A stretch of DNA of 64,000 bases from an uncultured Collinsella sp. (GCA_900541235.1 UQIW01000008.1:1-64000), one strand, 5' to 3'. Positions 53,655 to 62,446 are shown, numbered from the stretch's first letter. The notes: generated by a model from the sequence alone, not told the origin. Numbers and translations: made by a program.

Positions 53655-53957
53655 CTATTTCCAAGGGTGCGACGTCAGGTGCCATCCGCCGCAGTATTCG
53701 CATTTGTAGCAGGCCAAACCGCGCCGCCCGCGGTTTTCGCAGTCGGCCATAACGGCCTCGGCCTCGGCGCGCGTGTCGTAACGGTTTTTGCGCTCGCACG
53801 ACTTGTAGCGCCAGGCCTCATTGCGCTCGGCGTCCAGGGCGTCGCGGCGCTCGTCCTCGCGTGCAAACAGGTCGCTCATATCGCCGCCGGTGGCAGTGCT
53901 CAAAAACTCGCTTTTTGCTTTTGACCAGGCGGCTCGCTTTTTGCTCCCCATCTGCAT
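53655..53957 (-). CDS. Small basic protein with C-terminal zinc-ribbon-like motif, 100 aa
   Basis: The protein is basic at its N-terminus (MQMGSKKRAAWSKAKSEF), then charged (REDERRDALDAERNEAWR), and ends CERKNRYDTRAEAEAVM...CYKCEYCGGWHLTS. The CxxC...CxxCxxWH layout suggests a zinc site. It is a conserved-type hypothetical in related actinobacteria as far as can be judged from pattern memory. GGAGAGG precedes ATG 53957. It is divergent from the GNAT gene across a 9-bp inverted repeat. Confidence 0.65.
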   Translation of the reverse strand: MQMGSKKRAAWSKAKSEFLSTATGGDMSDLFAREDERRDALDAERNEAWRYKSCERKNRYDTRAEAEAVMADCENRGRRGLACYKCEYCGGWHLTSHPWK

Positions 53958-53975
53958 CGCGCCCCTCTCCAAACG

Positions 53976-54007
53976 TTGGTATCATTGCTCAATCAAAGTG
54001 ATACCAA
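53976..54007. promoter_or_regulatory. Inverted repeat between divergent genes
   Basis: TTGGTATCA (53976-53984) and TGATACCAA (53999-54007) are exact complements, 14 bases apart, in the 71-base gap between the zinc-ribbon and GNAT genes. An operator or promoter element for both genes is likely. Confidence 0.4.
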
Positions 54008-54028
54008 TAAACGTGAGGTCGCCGCGTG

Positions 54029-54517
54029 ATGATCAGAAAAACCCTCGATACCGACATTCCCGCTGTCATGGCTATCTATGACGCGGCCCGCGCCTTTATG
54101 CGCGCGCATGGCAACGCCACACAGTGGCCCGAGGGCACGCCTTCTGCCGAGCAACTGGCTGCCGATATCGCCGCCGGTGGCAGCTATGTGTGCGAAGTCG
54201 ATGGCCGCGTGGTGGCGACGTTTGCCTTTTTGCCCGGCCCGGACGAGTGCTATGACGTAATTGAGGATGGTCAATGGCGCAGCGACACTCCGTACGCCGT
54301 GCTGCACCGTGTGGCGTCCGATGGCACCGTGCACGGTATCGCGGCTGCGATGTTTGCCTTTGCCAAGGAGCGTGCCGATCACCTGCGCATCGACACGCAT
54401 CAGGACAACCTGCCCATGCAGGGAGCCATCGCCAAGGCCGGGTTTAAGCGCGCCGGTATCGTATATGTGTCGGACGGTACGCCGCGCGTCGCGTTTGATT
54501 GGCTGCGCGAGGCATAA
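54029..54517 (+). CDS. GNAT family N-acetyltransferase
   Basis: This 162-residue protein has the acetyl-CoA-binding fold with MIRKTLDTDIPAVMAIYDAA at the start, VVATFAFLPG as the beta-4 region, VLHRVASDGTVHGIAAAMFA in place of the usual Q/RxxGxG/A loop, and RIDTHQDNLPMQGAIAKAGF. The variant pyrophosphate loop is normal for this subgroup. Substrate unknown. Confidence 0.88.
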   Translation: MIRKTLDTDIPAVMAIYDAARAFMRAHGNATQWPEGTPSAEQLAADIAAGGSYVCEVDGRVVATFAFLPGPDECYDVIEDGQWRSDTPYAVLHRVASDGTVHGIAAAMFAFAKERADHLRIDTHQDNLPMQGAIAKAGFKRAGIVYVSDGTPRVAFDWLREA

Positions 54518-54540
54518 AGGCCGAGTCACATACCAGCGTT

Positions 54541-54595
54541 TCACCGAAATGAAAATGGCCCCGAGTGGGGCCATTTTTGGTAAAACGCGTTGTTG
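54541..54595 (+). terminator. Extended terminator hairpin after the GNAT gene
   Basis: AAAATGGCCCC pairs with GGGGCCATTTT around agtg (54552-54577), and the pairing extends outward (gcgtttcacc with ggtaaaacgc). A TTTTT run is part of the right arm. Confidence 0.75.
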
Positions 54596-54637
54596 TGGGG
54601 CTCGCGTTGCTACCGTCCCAGATGACCCCGGGCAGAC

Positions 54638-54747
54638 AAAAAAGGGAGGTGCCGGCTTTCGCAAGGCGCGAACCTACGAAAATCGCCGCGCGGCAACGCG
54701 GGGCGATGAGCTCGGTCGGGGGATAGGGCCCGCTTCGCCCGCCGGCC
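54638..54747 (-). ncRNA. Probable structured small RNA, 6S-like in shape
   Basis: On the minus strand a TACAAT -10 element (54753-54758) leads into about 110 GC-rich bases ending in a U6 run (54638-54643). The RNA can fold into one long hairpin: GCGAA/UUCGC (54734-38 with 54668-72), CCUA/UAGG (54724-27 with 54673-76), a 16-by-5-base asymmetric internal loop, then an apical stem AUCGCC/GGCGAU (54682-54707). The open internal loop and the segment GCGGGCCC-UAUCCCCC recall 6S RNA, though it is shorter than typical 6S. No coding frame with a ribosome site is seen here. Confidence 0.4.
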
Positions 54748-54822
54748 CGTAAATTGTATCATCCAGTGTGGAACGAGGATGCCCGTTGCCGCGTGCGATG
54801 GGCTTGCAATAAGAGGAGAGCC

Positions 54823-56826
54823 ATGTCGAAGCAAGCGGTCGTTGGAATTGTGGCGCATGTCGATGCCGGCAAGACCACGCTGGCCGAGGCCATGCTGTTC
54901 AACGCGGGTCGCATTCGCAAGCGCGGCCGCGTGGACGATGGTGATTCGCATCTGGACACTGACGCGATCGAGCGCGAGCGTGGCATCACGATTTTCTCGT
55001 CGCAGGCCGTACTCGACCATGGCGATACCCACGTCATGCTCGTGGATGCACCGGGGCATGTCGATTTTTCGGCCGAGGCGGAGCGCACATTGCGCGCGCT
55101 GGACTACGCGATTTTAGTTGTGGGCGCCAACGACGGCGTGCAGGGGCACACCGAAACCCTGTGGCGCCTGCTTGCACGCTATGACATCCCGACGTTCATC
55201 TATATCAACAAAATCGATTTGGAGAATCCCGGCCGCGATGTTTTGCTGGCACAACTTGGGCAACGTCTTTCCGAGGGCTGCCTGGATGCCAGCGAACTGC
55301 TGGCGGGCGGCTCCGTTCAGGAGGACGCTGCTGCGTTGGACGAGGCGGCGCTCGAGGAGTTTCTTGAGGCGGGTGAGCTTTCTGTCGCAATGCTGTCACG
55401 CATGGTTGCCGAGCGCAAATTGTTTCCCTGCTTTGCGGGATCGGCGCTCAAGGACCAGGGTGTGGCAGAGCTGCTCGACGGCATATGTGCTCTGATGCGC
55501 GAGCGAACATGGCCCCAGGAGTTCGCCGCGCGTGTCTACCGCGTGAGTCGTGGAGAGCGTGGCGAGCGTCTTGCCTGGGTCAAGGTGACGGGCGGCATGC
55601 TGCATGCCAAGCAGATGATTAGCGGACGTTCCGGTGCCGAGGCATGGGAGCAGAAGGTCGATCAGGTGCGCATCTATAACGGCGAGAAGTATGAGCTTGC
55701 CCAAGAAGTTGCCGCTGGCGGTATTTGTGCCGTGACGGGTCTTGCGCACGTTCGCCCAGGGGACGCCCTGGGTGCGGAGCCCGCGGGCGATGCGCCTGTC
55801 ATTGCGCCGGTTCTCACCTATACGGTGCTTCCGGGCGAACACGATGTCCACGCGGTGTTCAAAGCACTGACAGAGTTAGCGGACGAAGATCCTATGCTCG
55901 GCGTAAGCTGGAATACTCATCTGGAGCAGATTCACCTGCAGCTGATGGGCGCCGTGCAACTCGAGGTCGTGCAGCGGGTGTTGGCAGATCGTTTTGGCCT
56001 TTCGATTGCGTTTGAGCCCGGCGGCATTCTCTATAAGGAGACTATTTCGCAGCCGGTCGAGGGCGTGGGCCACTTTGAGCCGCTGCGCCACTATGCCGAG
56101 GTACATCTGCGTTTGGAGCCGTTACCGGCGGGCTCGGGCGTGCAATTTGGCACCGTGACCTCGACTGACGAGCTCGACTTGAACTGGCAGCGTCTGGCGC
56201 TCACCAACGCCATGGAGCGCGATCACCTGGGCGTGCTGACTGGCTCGCCCGTCACCGATGTGCGCATTACGCTCACGGGCGGCCGTGCGCATGCCAAACA
56301 CACCGAGGGCGGCGATTTTCGCCAGGCCACGTACCGCGCGATTCGCCAGGGGTTCATGCAGGCGCGTGAGGCGGGCGCGGCGGTGCTGTTGGAGCCGTGG
56401 TACCACTTTGAGCTCGAGGTGCCGGGGGAGTGTGTGGGCCGGGCGCTTTCGGATGCTACGCGTATGGGTGCCGAGTACGAGCCGCCGACGATGGCGGGAG
56501 ACCGCGCCAAGCTCATGGGCCGCGTGCCGGCATCCGAAGTGCAGGATTACGCGCTGGAGGTGGCTGCCTATACGAGTGGCCGCGGGCATCTGTACCTGGA
56601 GTTTGCCGGCCACGCGCCCTGTCATGATGCTGAGCGCGTAATTGAGGCGGCCGCCTATAAGCCCGAGGCCGATCTGCCCAATACGCCCGACTCGGTCTTC
56701 TGCTCTCATGGCGCCGGCTACACCGTCAAGTGGCACGACGTCCCCGCCACGGCGCACGTAAAGGTCGATCCCGCCACCTTTCGCCCCTGGCGAGCAGCAG
56801 ACGCCGAGTTTTTCGGCCACATGTGA
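54823..56826 (+). CDS. EF-G/Tet(M)-like translation factor GTPase
   Basis: This 667-residue protein has G1 AHVDAGKTTLAE, G2/switch RERGITIFSSQ, G3 DAPGHVDFSAE and G4 NKID, followed by EF-G-like domains II-V (LQLMGAVQLEVVQRVLADRF; HAKHTEGGDFRQATYRAIRQ; C-terminal GRGHLYLEFAGHAPC). Ribosomal protection proteins such as Tet(M) share this layout and the ERGITI segment; housekeeping EF-G is longer at the N-terminus. ATG 54823 follows AGAGGAGAG. Whether it protects against a drug or serves another ribosomal function is not clear from sequence. Confidence 0.85.
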   Translation: MSKQAVVGIVAHVDAGKTTLAEAMLFNAGRIRKRGRVDDGDSHLDTDAIERERGITIFSSQAVLDHGDTHVMLVDAPGHVDFSAEAERTLRALDYAILVVGANDGVQGHTETLWRLLARYDIPTFIYINKIDLENPGRDVLLAQLGQRLSEGCLDASELLAGGSVQEDAAALDEAALEEFLEAGELSVAMLSRMVAERKLFPCFAGSALKDQGVAELLDGICALMRERTWPQEFAARVYRVSRGERGERLAWVKVTGGMLHAKQMISGRSGAEAWEQKVDQVRIYNGEKYELAQEVAAGGICAVTGLAHVRPGDALGAEPAGDAPVIAPVLTYTVLPGEHDVHAVFKALTELADEDPMLGVSWNTHLEQIHLQLMGAVQLEVVQRVLADRFGLSIAFEPGGILYKETISQPVEGVGHFEPLRHYAEVHLRLEPLPAGSGVQFGTVTSTDELDLNWQRLALTNAMERDHLGVLTGSPVTDVRITLTGGRAHAKHTEGGDFRQATYRAIRQGFMQAREAGAAVLLEPWYHFELEVPGECVGRALSDATRMGAEYEPPTMAGDRAKLMGRVPASEVQDYALEVAAYTSGRGHLYLEFAGHAPCHDAERVIEAAAYKPEADLPNTPDSVFCSHGAGYTVKWHDVPATAHVKVDPATFRPWRAADAEFFGHM

Positions 56827-56850
56827 CAAAGGGACAGTTCCTTTGTCACA
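56822..56850. repeat. A-family hairpin repeat (copy 2)
   Basis: The perfect palindrome tgtgacaaagg-n-cctttgtcaca includes the stop codon of the GTPase gene. It lies between that gene and the following ATPase. Confidence 0.8.
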
Positions 56851-56855
56851 TGCTA

Positions 56856-56904
56856 TTGGTATAACTCGGTACAAGTTGGTATAACTATTGCCAAGGTTTG
56901 CCAA
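56856..56904 (+). promoter_or_regulatory. Iterons and promoter upstream of the 56920 ATPase
   Basis: TTGGTATAACT occurs at 56856 and 56876 (20-bp pitch) and TTGCCAA at 56888 and 56898 (10-bp pitch). TTGGTA (56856) and TATAAC (56880) are spaced 18 bases, so the repeats overlap a plausible promoter. The arrangement parallels the 19-bp iterons of the ATPase pseudogene but the sequence differs. Confidence 0.6.
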
Positions 56905-56919
56905 TCCGAGGAGGCCGAC

Positions 56920-58038
56920 ATGAATCCAAATCCCTTTAAGCCCACGGCTGGCAAGCGGCCTCCGATACTCATCGGTCGCGAGTCGGTCATCGAAGATTTC
57001 GAGGAAGGGCTCGATAACGGCGCCGGAGCGCCGGGCAGGCTCATACTCATTACGGGAAACCGCGGTTGCGGCAAGACGGTTCTCCTGCGGGAGCTGCAAC
57101 GTCTAGCCAATGAGCGCGGATGGGCGGTTGTCTCCGATTCCGCTTCGCTTGGCTTATGCGACCGCTTGGCCGATGCACTTCGCTCGAATAAACCCGTTGT
57201 GACGTCAATGGAACTCAGTCCATCATTCGGGCGCATGTCGGTCGAGGCGGCGCGTGCAAAGGGTGAAACGCTGCGCGGGCTGGTCAACGAGCGCCTTAAG
57301 AAGCTCGATCCAGGCAAAGGCATGCTGTTTGCGATTGACGAGGCACAATCGGCGTCTATCGAGGAGCTGGCGGCCCTTGCCGTTCTCTATCAGCAGGTGC
57401 TCGGAGACCAGGATGCCACGGGCTTGTCCGATAGCGACCAGCGCGGTCTTGCGCTGGTGTTTGCCGGCTTACCCAGTATGGTTGACGATCTGCTCGAAGA
57501 GCCGAGCGTGACGTTTTTGCGGCGTGCCCAGCAGCGTACGCTGGGGGCGATTTCTTTGCCCAAGGTGCGCGATTCATATATCCAGACGGTCAAAAACGCT
57601 GGTCTTTACGTTGACGCGGGGACGGCGGATCTTGCGGCACACAAGAGCATGGGGCATCCCTATATGGTTCAGCTGGTGGGCTATTACATGTGGCGCTCTG
57701 CTGTCCGGCGTGGCTCGCAAGTCATCGAAAGGCACGATGTCGAGGATGGCCATGCGGATGCCGTCTCCGAGTTCTACGAAGCGGTTGACGCGCCTCTATA
57801 TTACGGGCTGCGCAGTCCACAGCGCCTTTTTATCGAGGCCATGGCGGTTGACGAGGGCAAACCGACTCGCATGGCGGATATCATTGAGCGCTGCGATCGC
57901 ACCCAGAGCTGGGCGAGCAAATATCGCGCAAGCCTGATTCGCGAGCGTGTCATCGAGGCTGCCGGATACGGCCTCGTCCGATTTACCGTGCCCATGCTGG
58001 GCGCGTACGTTCGCGATCGAGTTTTATGGCATGAGTAG
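56920..58038 (+). CDS. ATP-binding protein (AAA ATPase with C-terminal winged helix)
   Basis: This 372-residue protein has Walker A GNRGCGKTVLLRE, Walker B MLFAIDEAQ, a sensor region LVFAGLPSMVDDLL, and a C-terminal winged helix (TRMADIIERCDRTQSWASKY, then YGLVRFTVPMLGAYVRD). The layout matches the 60585 ATPase and the pseudogene, with modest sequence identity. The gene is single, preceded by its own repeats and an A-family hairpin. Cellular role unknown. Confidence 0.8.
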   Translation: MNPNPFKPTAGKRPPILIGRESVIEDFEEGLDNGAGAPGRLILITGNRGCGKTVLLRELQRLANERGWAVVSDSASLGLCDRLADALRSNKPVVTSMELSPSFGRMSVEAARAKGETLRGLVNERLKKLDPGKGMLFAIDEAQSASIEELAALAVLYQQVLGDQDATGLSDSDQRGLALVFAGLPSMVDDLLEEPSVTFLRRAQQRTLGAISLPKVRDSYIQTVKNAGLYVDAGTADLAAHKSMGHPYMVQLVGYYMWRSAVRRGSQVIERHDVEDGHADAVSEFYEAVDAPLYYGLRSPQRLFIEAMAVDEGKPTRMADIIERCDRTQSWASKYRASLIRERVIEAAGYGLVRFTVPMLGAYVRDRVLWHE

Positions 58039-58063
58039 GGTGATAAAGGTGACGGAACAGAAG

Positions 58064-60544
58064 ATGAGCCCGCAGGCTATCGAGGTACGCGGCGCGCGCG
58101 TCCATAACCTCAAAGACATCGATATCGATATTCCGCTGGGAAAGCTGGTGGGTATTGCCGGCGTATCGGGTTCGGGCAAGAGTTCGCTGGCACTGGGGGT
58201 TCTTTATGCCGAGGGTTCGCGCCGCTACTTGGAAGCGCTCAGCACCTATACTCGACGTCGCCTGACGCAGGCCGAACACGCCCAGGTGGATGAGGTATTG
58301 CACGTACCGGCGGCGCTCGCATTGCATCAGCGCCCCAGCGTGCCGGGCGTGCGCTCGACCTTTGGTACCATGACCGAGCTCAACAACAGCCTGCGCCTGC
58401 TCTTTAGCCGTTGCGCCCATCACGTGTGTCCGCACTGCGGGGCGCGCGTGGAGCCGAGCCTTAACGTGGCTGCGGGCCTGTCGCTCACGTGCCCTGCATG
58501 CGGTCGCGAGTTCTACGCGCCGAGCGCCGAGGACCTTGCCTTTAACAGCGGCGGTGCCTGTCCCACCTGCGGCGGCACCGGTGTCATGCGCGAGGTGGAC
58601 GAAGCGAGCCTGGTGCCCGATGAGTCAAAGACTATCAACGAGGGCGCGGTGCTTCCCTGGGGTACGCTCATGTGGGATCTGATGAAGCAAGTGGCTGGCG
58701 AGATGGGCGTGCGCACCGATGTGCCGTTTAACCAGCTCACGCCTGAAGAACGCGACATCGTGTTCCACGGCCCGGCGGTTAAGAAGCACATTCTCTACGT
58801 TCCCAAAAACGGCGAGGGTGCCACGCCGCTCGACTTCACCTATTACAACGCCGTCTATACCGTCGAGAATGCGCTCGCCAAGGTTAAGGACGACAAGGGC
58901 CTCAAACGCGTTGCGCGCTTTTTGCGCGAGGGAGCATGCCGCGATTGCGGCGGCACGCGTCTCTCCGAGGCTGCGCGCCAGCCCCAGGTGTGCGGTATCA
59001 ATCTGGCGCAGGCCGCGGCCATGACGCTTGGCGATGCGGTTGAGTGGGTGCGCGGGGTGCCCGCATCCTTGCCGCCCGAGATGCGGCCCATGGCGACGGA
59101 TATCTGCGATTCGTTTTTGAGCGTGGCCCGTCGTCTGGTCGACCTGGGTCTCGATTACCTTTCACTCGACCGCGCTGGTGCCACGCTCTCCACGGGTGAG
59201 CGCCAGCGCGTTCAGCTCGCCCGCGTGGTGCGCAACCGATCGACGGGCGTGCTCTATGTGCTGGACGAGCCTTCGATCGGCTTACATCCCGCCAATGTCG
59301 ACGGCTTGGTGGGCGTGATGCGCGATCTGGTGGATGACGGCAACACCGTGGTTGTTGTCGACCACGATACGCGCGTACTGGCGGAAGCCGACTATCTGGT
59401 CGAGATGGGCCCCGTTGCCGGAGCAGGCGGCGGCAGTGTAATCGCCGCTGGTACGGTAGACGAGGTCGAGCAATCGCAGGGCAGCCGTATCGCGCCGTTT
59501 TTGCGCGCCGAGCTCAAGCGCTTGCGTCCGCAGGTGACTGACGACGAAATGTTCGACCAGGGACATATCCGCATGGCAACCGATGCCATCCATACCGTCA
59601 AGCCGCTCGAGGTTGATATCCCGCGCGGCCGCCTTGTCGCGGTAACGGGCGTTTCGGGTTCGGGTAAGACGACGCTCGTGCTCGAGACGCTCATTCCTGC
59701 ACTTAAGGCGCAGGCAGCTGGCGAGCGCTTGCCGGGGCACGTGCGTTGGGTCGATGCCGAGGGCATTGGCCGCGCAAATCTGATTGACGCTACGCCCATC
59801 GGCGCCAACGTACGCTCGACGGTAGCGACCTATGCCGACATTCATGACGAGCTGCGCCGCGCCTTCGCCCGTACGCCCGAGGCTAAGGCAGCCGGCTACA
59901 AGGCGGGCGCCTTTAGCTACAACACCGGCGCCTTGCGCTGCCCTACGTGTGACGGCACGGGCTCGATATCGCTCGACGTGCAGTTTTTGCCCGACGTCGA
60001 GATCATCTGCCCGGCATGCCGTGGTTCGCGCTACGCCGAGGCCGCCTCGCATATCCATCGCGAGGGCAAGGACGGGAGCTTGCTTACGTTGCCGCAGCTC
60101 ATGGACATGAGTGTGGACGAGGCCCTCGACGCCACGGTGGGACTCAAGAAAGTCCAGGCGCGCTTGCAGACCTTGCATGACCTAGGCTTGGGCTATCTCA
60201 CGCTCGGTGAGCCCACGCCGGCGCTCTCGGGCGGCGAGGCACAACGCCTTAAGCTCGCGAGCGAGATGGGCCGCGTGCAGGACGATGCCGTGTTCGTATT
60301 CGACGAGCCCACGATCGGACTACATCCGCTCGATGTTCAGGTGTTGCTGAGTGTGTTCGACGGCCTTGTTTCCAAGGGCGCCACGGTTATCGTGATCGAA
60401 CACGATCTCGACCTTATCCGTAACGCCGATTATGTGATCGACATGGGCCCGGGCGGTGGCGACGCCGGCGGGCAAATCGTCTGCGCCGGCACGCCGGCGG
60501 ATATCGCTGCCTGTCCCAAGAGCGTTACTGGCCGCTACCTATAG
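58064..60544 (+). CDS. UvrA-like ABC ATPase lacking the UvrB-binding domain
   Basis: This roughly 826-residue protein has two ABC modules: Walker A GVSGSGKSS and GVSGSGKTT, signatures LSTGERQRVQLA and LSGGEAQRLKLA, Walker B VLDEPSIGLHP and FDEPTIGLHP. Zinc modules CPHCGA...CPAC and CPTCDG...CPACRG are kept. The stretch between the first CPxCG and AFNSGGACPTCGG is only about 50 residues, where canonical UvrA has a UvrB-binding domain of more than 100, so it is UvrA2/drug-resistance-like rather than repair UvrA. Starts at 58031, 58049 and 58064 are all possible; the last has AAAGGTG upstream. Confidence 0.85.
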   Translation: MSPQAIEVRGARVHNLKDIDIDIPLGKLVGIAGVSGSGKSSLALGVLYAEGSRRYLEALSTYTRRRLTQAEHAQVDEVLHVPAALALHQRPSVPGVRSTFGTMTELNNSLRLLFSRCAHHVCPHCGARVEPSLNVAAGLSLTCPACGREFYAPSAEDLAFNSGGACPTCGGTGVMREVDEASLVPDESKTINEGAVLPWGTLMWDLMKQVAGEMGVRTDVPFNQLTPEERDIVFHGPAVKKHILYVPKNGEGATPLDFTYYNAVYTVENALAKVKDDKGLKRVARFLREGACRDCGGTRLSEAARQPQVCGINLAQAAAMTLGDAVEWVRGVPASLPPEMRPMATDICDSFLSVARRLVDLGLDYLSLDRAGATLSTGERQRVQLARVVRNRSTGVLYVLDEPSIGLHPANVDGLVGVMRDLVDDGNTVVVVDHDTRVLAEADYLVEMGPVAGAGGGSVIAAGTVDEVEQSQGSRIAPFLRAELKRLRPQVTDDEMFDQGHIRMATDAIHTVKPLEVDIPRGRLVAVTGVSGSGKTTLVLETLIPALKAQAAGERLPGHVRWVDAEGIGRANLIDATPIGANVRSTVATYADIHDELRRAFARTPEAKAAGYKAGAFSYNTGALRCPTCDGTGSISLDVQFLPDVEIICPACRGSRYAEAASHIHREGKDGSLLTLPQLMDMSVDEALDATVGLKKVQARLQTLHDLGLGYLTLGEPTPALSGGEAQRLKLASEMGRVQDDAVFVFDEPTIGLHPLDVQVLLSVFDGLVSKGATVIVIEHDLDLIRNADYVIDMGPGGGDAGGQIVCAGTPADIAACPKSVTGRYL

Positions 60545-60546
60545 AC

Positions 60547-60579
60547 AATGAGGCAAAGGGACAGTCCCTTTGCCTCATT
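60547..60579. repeat. A-family hairpin repeat (copy 3)
   Basis: The 33-base palindrome aatgaggcaaaggg-n-ccctttgcctcatt lies between the convergent UvrA-like and ATPase genes, 3 bases past the UvrA-like stop. It probably ends both transcripts. Confidence 0.8.
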
Positions 60580-60584
60580 GATGC

Positions 60585-61685
60585 CTATTTCACGCACTGA
60601 GCGGAGAGATAGTCGCGGAAGAATGGCAATTCAAATGCGACGAGCCCTCGTCCTCGCTCCCCGATGATGCCGGCGTCTATCATGCGGCGTCGGTAGCGGG
60701 AGACCTGCTGCGGCGAACGCCTAAGGCGCTCGACAAGGTCAGCGGTGGTGGACTCTTCCTCGTCATCGAGCATGGCGATGAGGAATCGCTTGTCCTCTGC
60801 AGTGAGTTCCCGATAGGTTGCCGCGAGGATTCGGTCGTCCATCTCGTCGCGCGCGATTTTGATTCCCAGGTCAAAGTCGCGTGACGAGATCTCCTTCGAA
60901 TCGCTTGTGAGATCCCAGGCACGGTAGCCTACGAGTTGCAATAGGAAGGGAAAACCAGAGATCGAGCGAACGGCTCTATCGATTCCCTCAGCATCTGCCA
61001 AGCGATCGTTTTCCTGGATCGTGCGAATCAAGGCCTCGCGTACGTCATAGTCGGCAATGCGACCCAGATGATATTGTTGGGCGCGGCGAAGGAACGAGAC
61101 CGTCTTGTGGTTCAGCAACGTCGAGACGTTGTTGGGAAGTCCCGCCATGAGCAGGGCGACGCGTTTCCCATCGGTCACAAAGTGCTGATACGTCGCTGCG
61201 AGCTGAATCATCTCGTCGAGTGTCGGGTCCACCTCGTCAACCGTGACGAGCAGACCGGTGCCCGCCTCGTTGAGCTGGTCGATGATGTCGCTCATGCGAT
61301 AACGCCAGGTTGAGGCATCGTGGACACGATTGACCTCGATGCTGCCGAGCGGTGCAATTCCGAGGCCGGTGACTTCGAAGTGGTTGGACGGGTCGATGAG
61401 ATGGGCTGCGGCGCGTTTCGCCCCGAACTCGAGTTCCTCAAGCATTCCCGGGAGCGCGGTCGTCTTTACGGCTATCCAGCCGTGGGATTCCGCCCTTGTC
61501 GCGAGCGACGACATGAGAGCGGTTTTACCGGTTCCACGCGCGCCTGAGAAGATCGAGGTCAATTCTGGGCGCCTGCGCTGGCTCAAGAAGGCACGGTCCA
61601 AATCCCGAATAATCTGTTGTCTGCCAGCGAGATGGGCGGGAACCTCACCAAAACTGGGGGTAAACGGGTTCTCGAGATATTCCAC
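60585..61685 (-). CDS. ATP-binding protein (AAA ATPase with C-terminal winged helix), intact paralogue of the pseudogene
   Basis: This 366-residue protein has AHLAGRQQIIRDLDRAFL, Walker A GARGTGKTALMS, Walker B LLVTVDEVDP, the sensor region LLMAGLPNNVSTLL and a C-terminal winged helix (TTADLVERLRRSPQQVSRYR, then GERGRGLVAFELPFFRDYL). The start is GTG at 61685 with GGAGAG upstream. The gene lies between two A-family hairpins (60547 and 61803). It is closest to the decayed gene at 3366-4041. Function unknown. Confidence 0.8.
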   Translation of the reverse strand: MEYLENPFTPSFGEVPAHLAGRQQIIRDLDRAFLSQRRRPELTSIFSGARGTGKTALMSSLATRAESHGWIAVKTTALPGMLEELEFGAKRAAAHLIDPSNHFEVTGLGIAPLGSIEVNRVHDASTWRYRMSDIIDQLNEAGTGLLVTVDEVDPTLDEMIQLAATYQHFVTDGKRVALLMAGLPNNVSTLLNHKTVSFLRRAQQYHLGRIADYDVREALIRTIQENDRLADAEGIDRAVRSISGFPFLLQLVGYRAWDLTSDSKEISSRDFDLGIKIARDEMDDRILAATYRELTAEDKRFLIAMLDDEEESTTADLVERLRRSPQQVSRYRRRMIDAGIIGERGRGLVAFELPFFRDYLSAQCVK

Positions 61686-61708
61686 AAGGCTCTCCTTTCA
61701 CACCGCCG

Positions 61709-61748
61709 TTTAACTTCATTTTACTTTAGTTAATTCTGATTAAAAGTG
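61709..61748. repeat. A/T-rich repeats upstream of the 60585 ATPase
   Basis: Four roughly 10-bp A/T-rich units in a row (tttaacttca, ttttacttta, gttaattctg, attaaaagtg) contain an inverted pair TTAACT/AGTTAA (61710, 61728). They lie just upstream of the start, in the same place as the iterons of the related genes. Confidence 0.5.
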
Positions 61749-61802
61749 AGGCTCTTTATCTAGAGCATCAATTGGGCGTGTGTGCCATCGGCGTGGCGCC
61801 TG

Positions 61803-61835
61803 AATGTGACAAAGGGGCAGTTCCTTTGTCACATT
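61803..61835. repeat. A-family hairpin repeat (copy 4)
   Basis: The 33-base palindrome aatgtgacaaaggg-n-cctttgtcacatt overlaps the last codons of the TrmL gene; its stop region lies inside the right arm. With copy 3 it brackets the ATPase gene. Confidence 0.8.
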
Positions 61836-62428
61836 CCCGGAAAGCCTGTTTGGCGTAGGGCCTCGTAGAGGACGATGGCGGCGCTGTTGGAGAGGTTGAG
61901 TGCGCTGATGCGGTAGTCGTCCGGATTGACGAAGTTGCCGCAGATATCCTGCCGAAGGATGGCCTCATGGCCGTCCTCGATATGCCCCAGCGATTCCTCG
62001 TGGGCTTCCCAGGCCTCGGCGTTATCGAGCGAGTCGCAATCGCGCAGCATCGGGATGCGCTCGCAACGCTCGGACGCCGCGGCAAGCAGTGGCTCGGGAA
62101 TGCCCGAGCTCTCGCTGCCAAAGACCAAGTAGTCTCCATCGCGGTAGGTACTCTGCGCATAGGTGCGGCGTGCCTTTTTGGTCAGCAGATGCAGGCTACC
62201 ATCGGCAGGGGAGAGGTCGTTGCGCGCAAGAAAATCCTCCCAGCCGGCATAGGTCGTCACGTCCAAGTTTTGCCAGTAGCCCAGGCCGGCGCGGCGCACT
62301 GTCTTGTCGTCGAGCGAAAAGCCCAGGGGCTCCACCAGATGCAGGCGGGCACCGGTAACCACGCAGGTGCGGCCGATATTGCCCGTATTGGCCGGAATCT
62401 CGGGCGCGTACAGCACGATGTTGAACAT
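61829..62428 (-). CDS. trmL: tRNA (cytidine/uridine-34-2'-O)-methyltransferase TrmL
   Basis: This 199-residue SPOUT enzyme begins MFNIVLYAPEIPANTGNIGR, with the conserved Arg of the family, and has VFGSESSGIPEPLL and IPML...LNLSNSAAIVLYEALRQ forming the knotted SAM site. It methylates the wobble ribose of certain tRNA-Leu. ATG 62428 follows AAGGAGATT. The C-terminus overlaps an A-family hairpin. Confidence 0.93.
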   Translation of the reverse strand: MFNIVLYAPEIPANTGNIGRTCVVTGARLHLVEPLGFSLDDKTVRRAGLGYWQNLDVTTYAGWEDFLARNDLSPADGSLHLLTKKARRTYAQSTYRDGDYLVFGSESSGIPEPLLAAASERCERIPMLRDCDSLDNAEAWEAHEESLGHIEDGHEAILRQDICGNFVNPDDYRISALNLSNSAAIVLYEALRQTGFPGM

Positions 62429-62446
62429 GAATCTCCTTGGCTCAGA

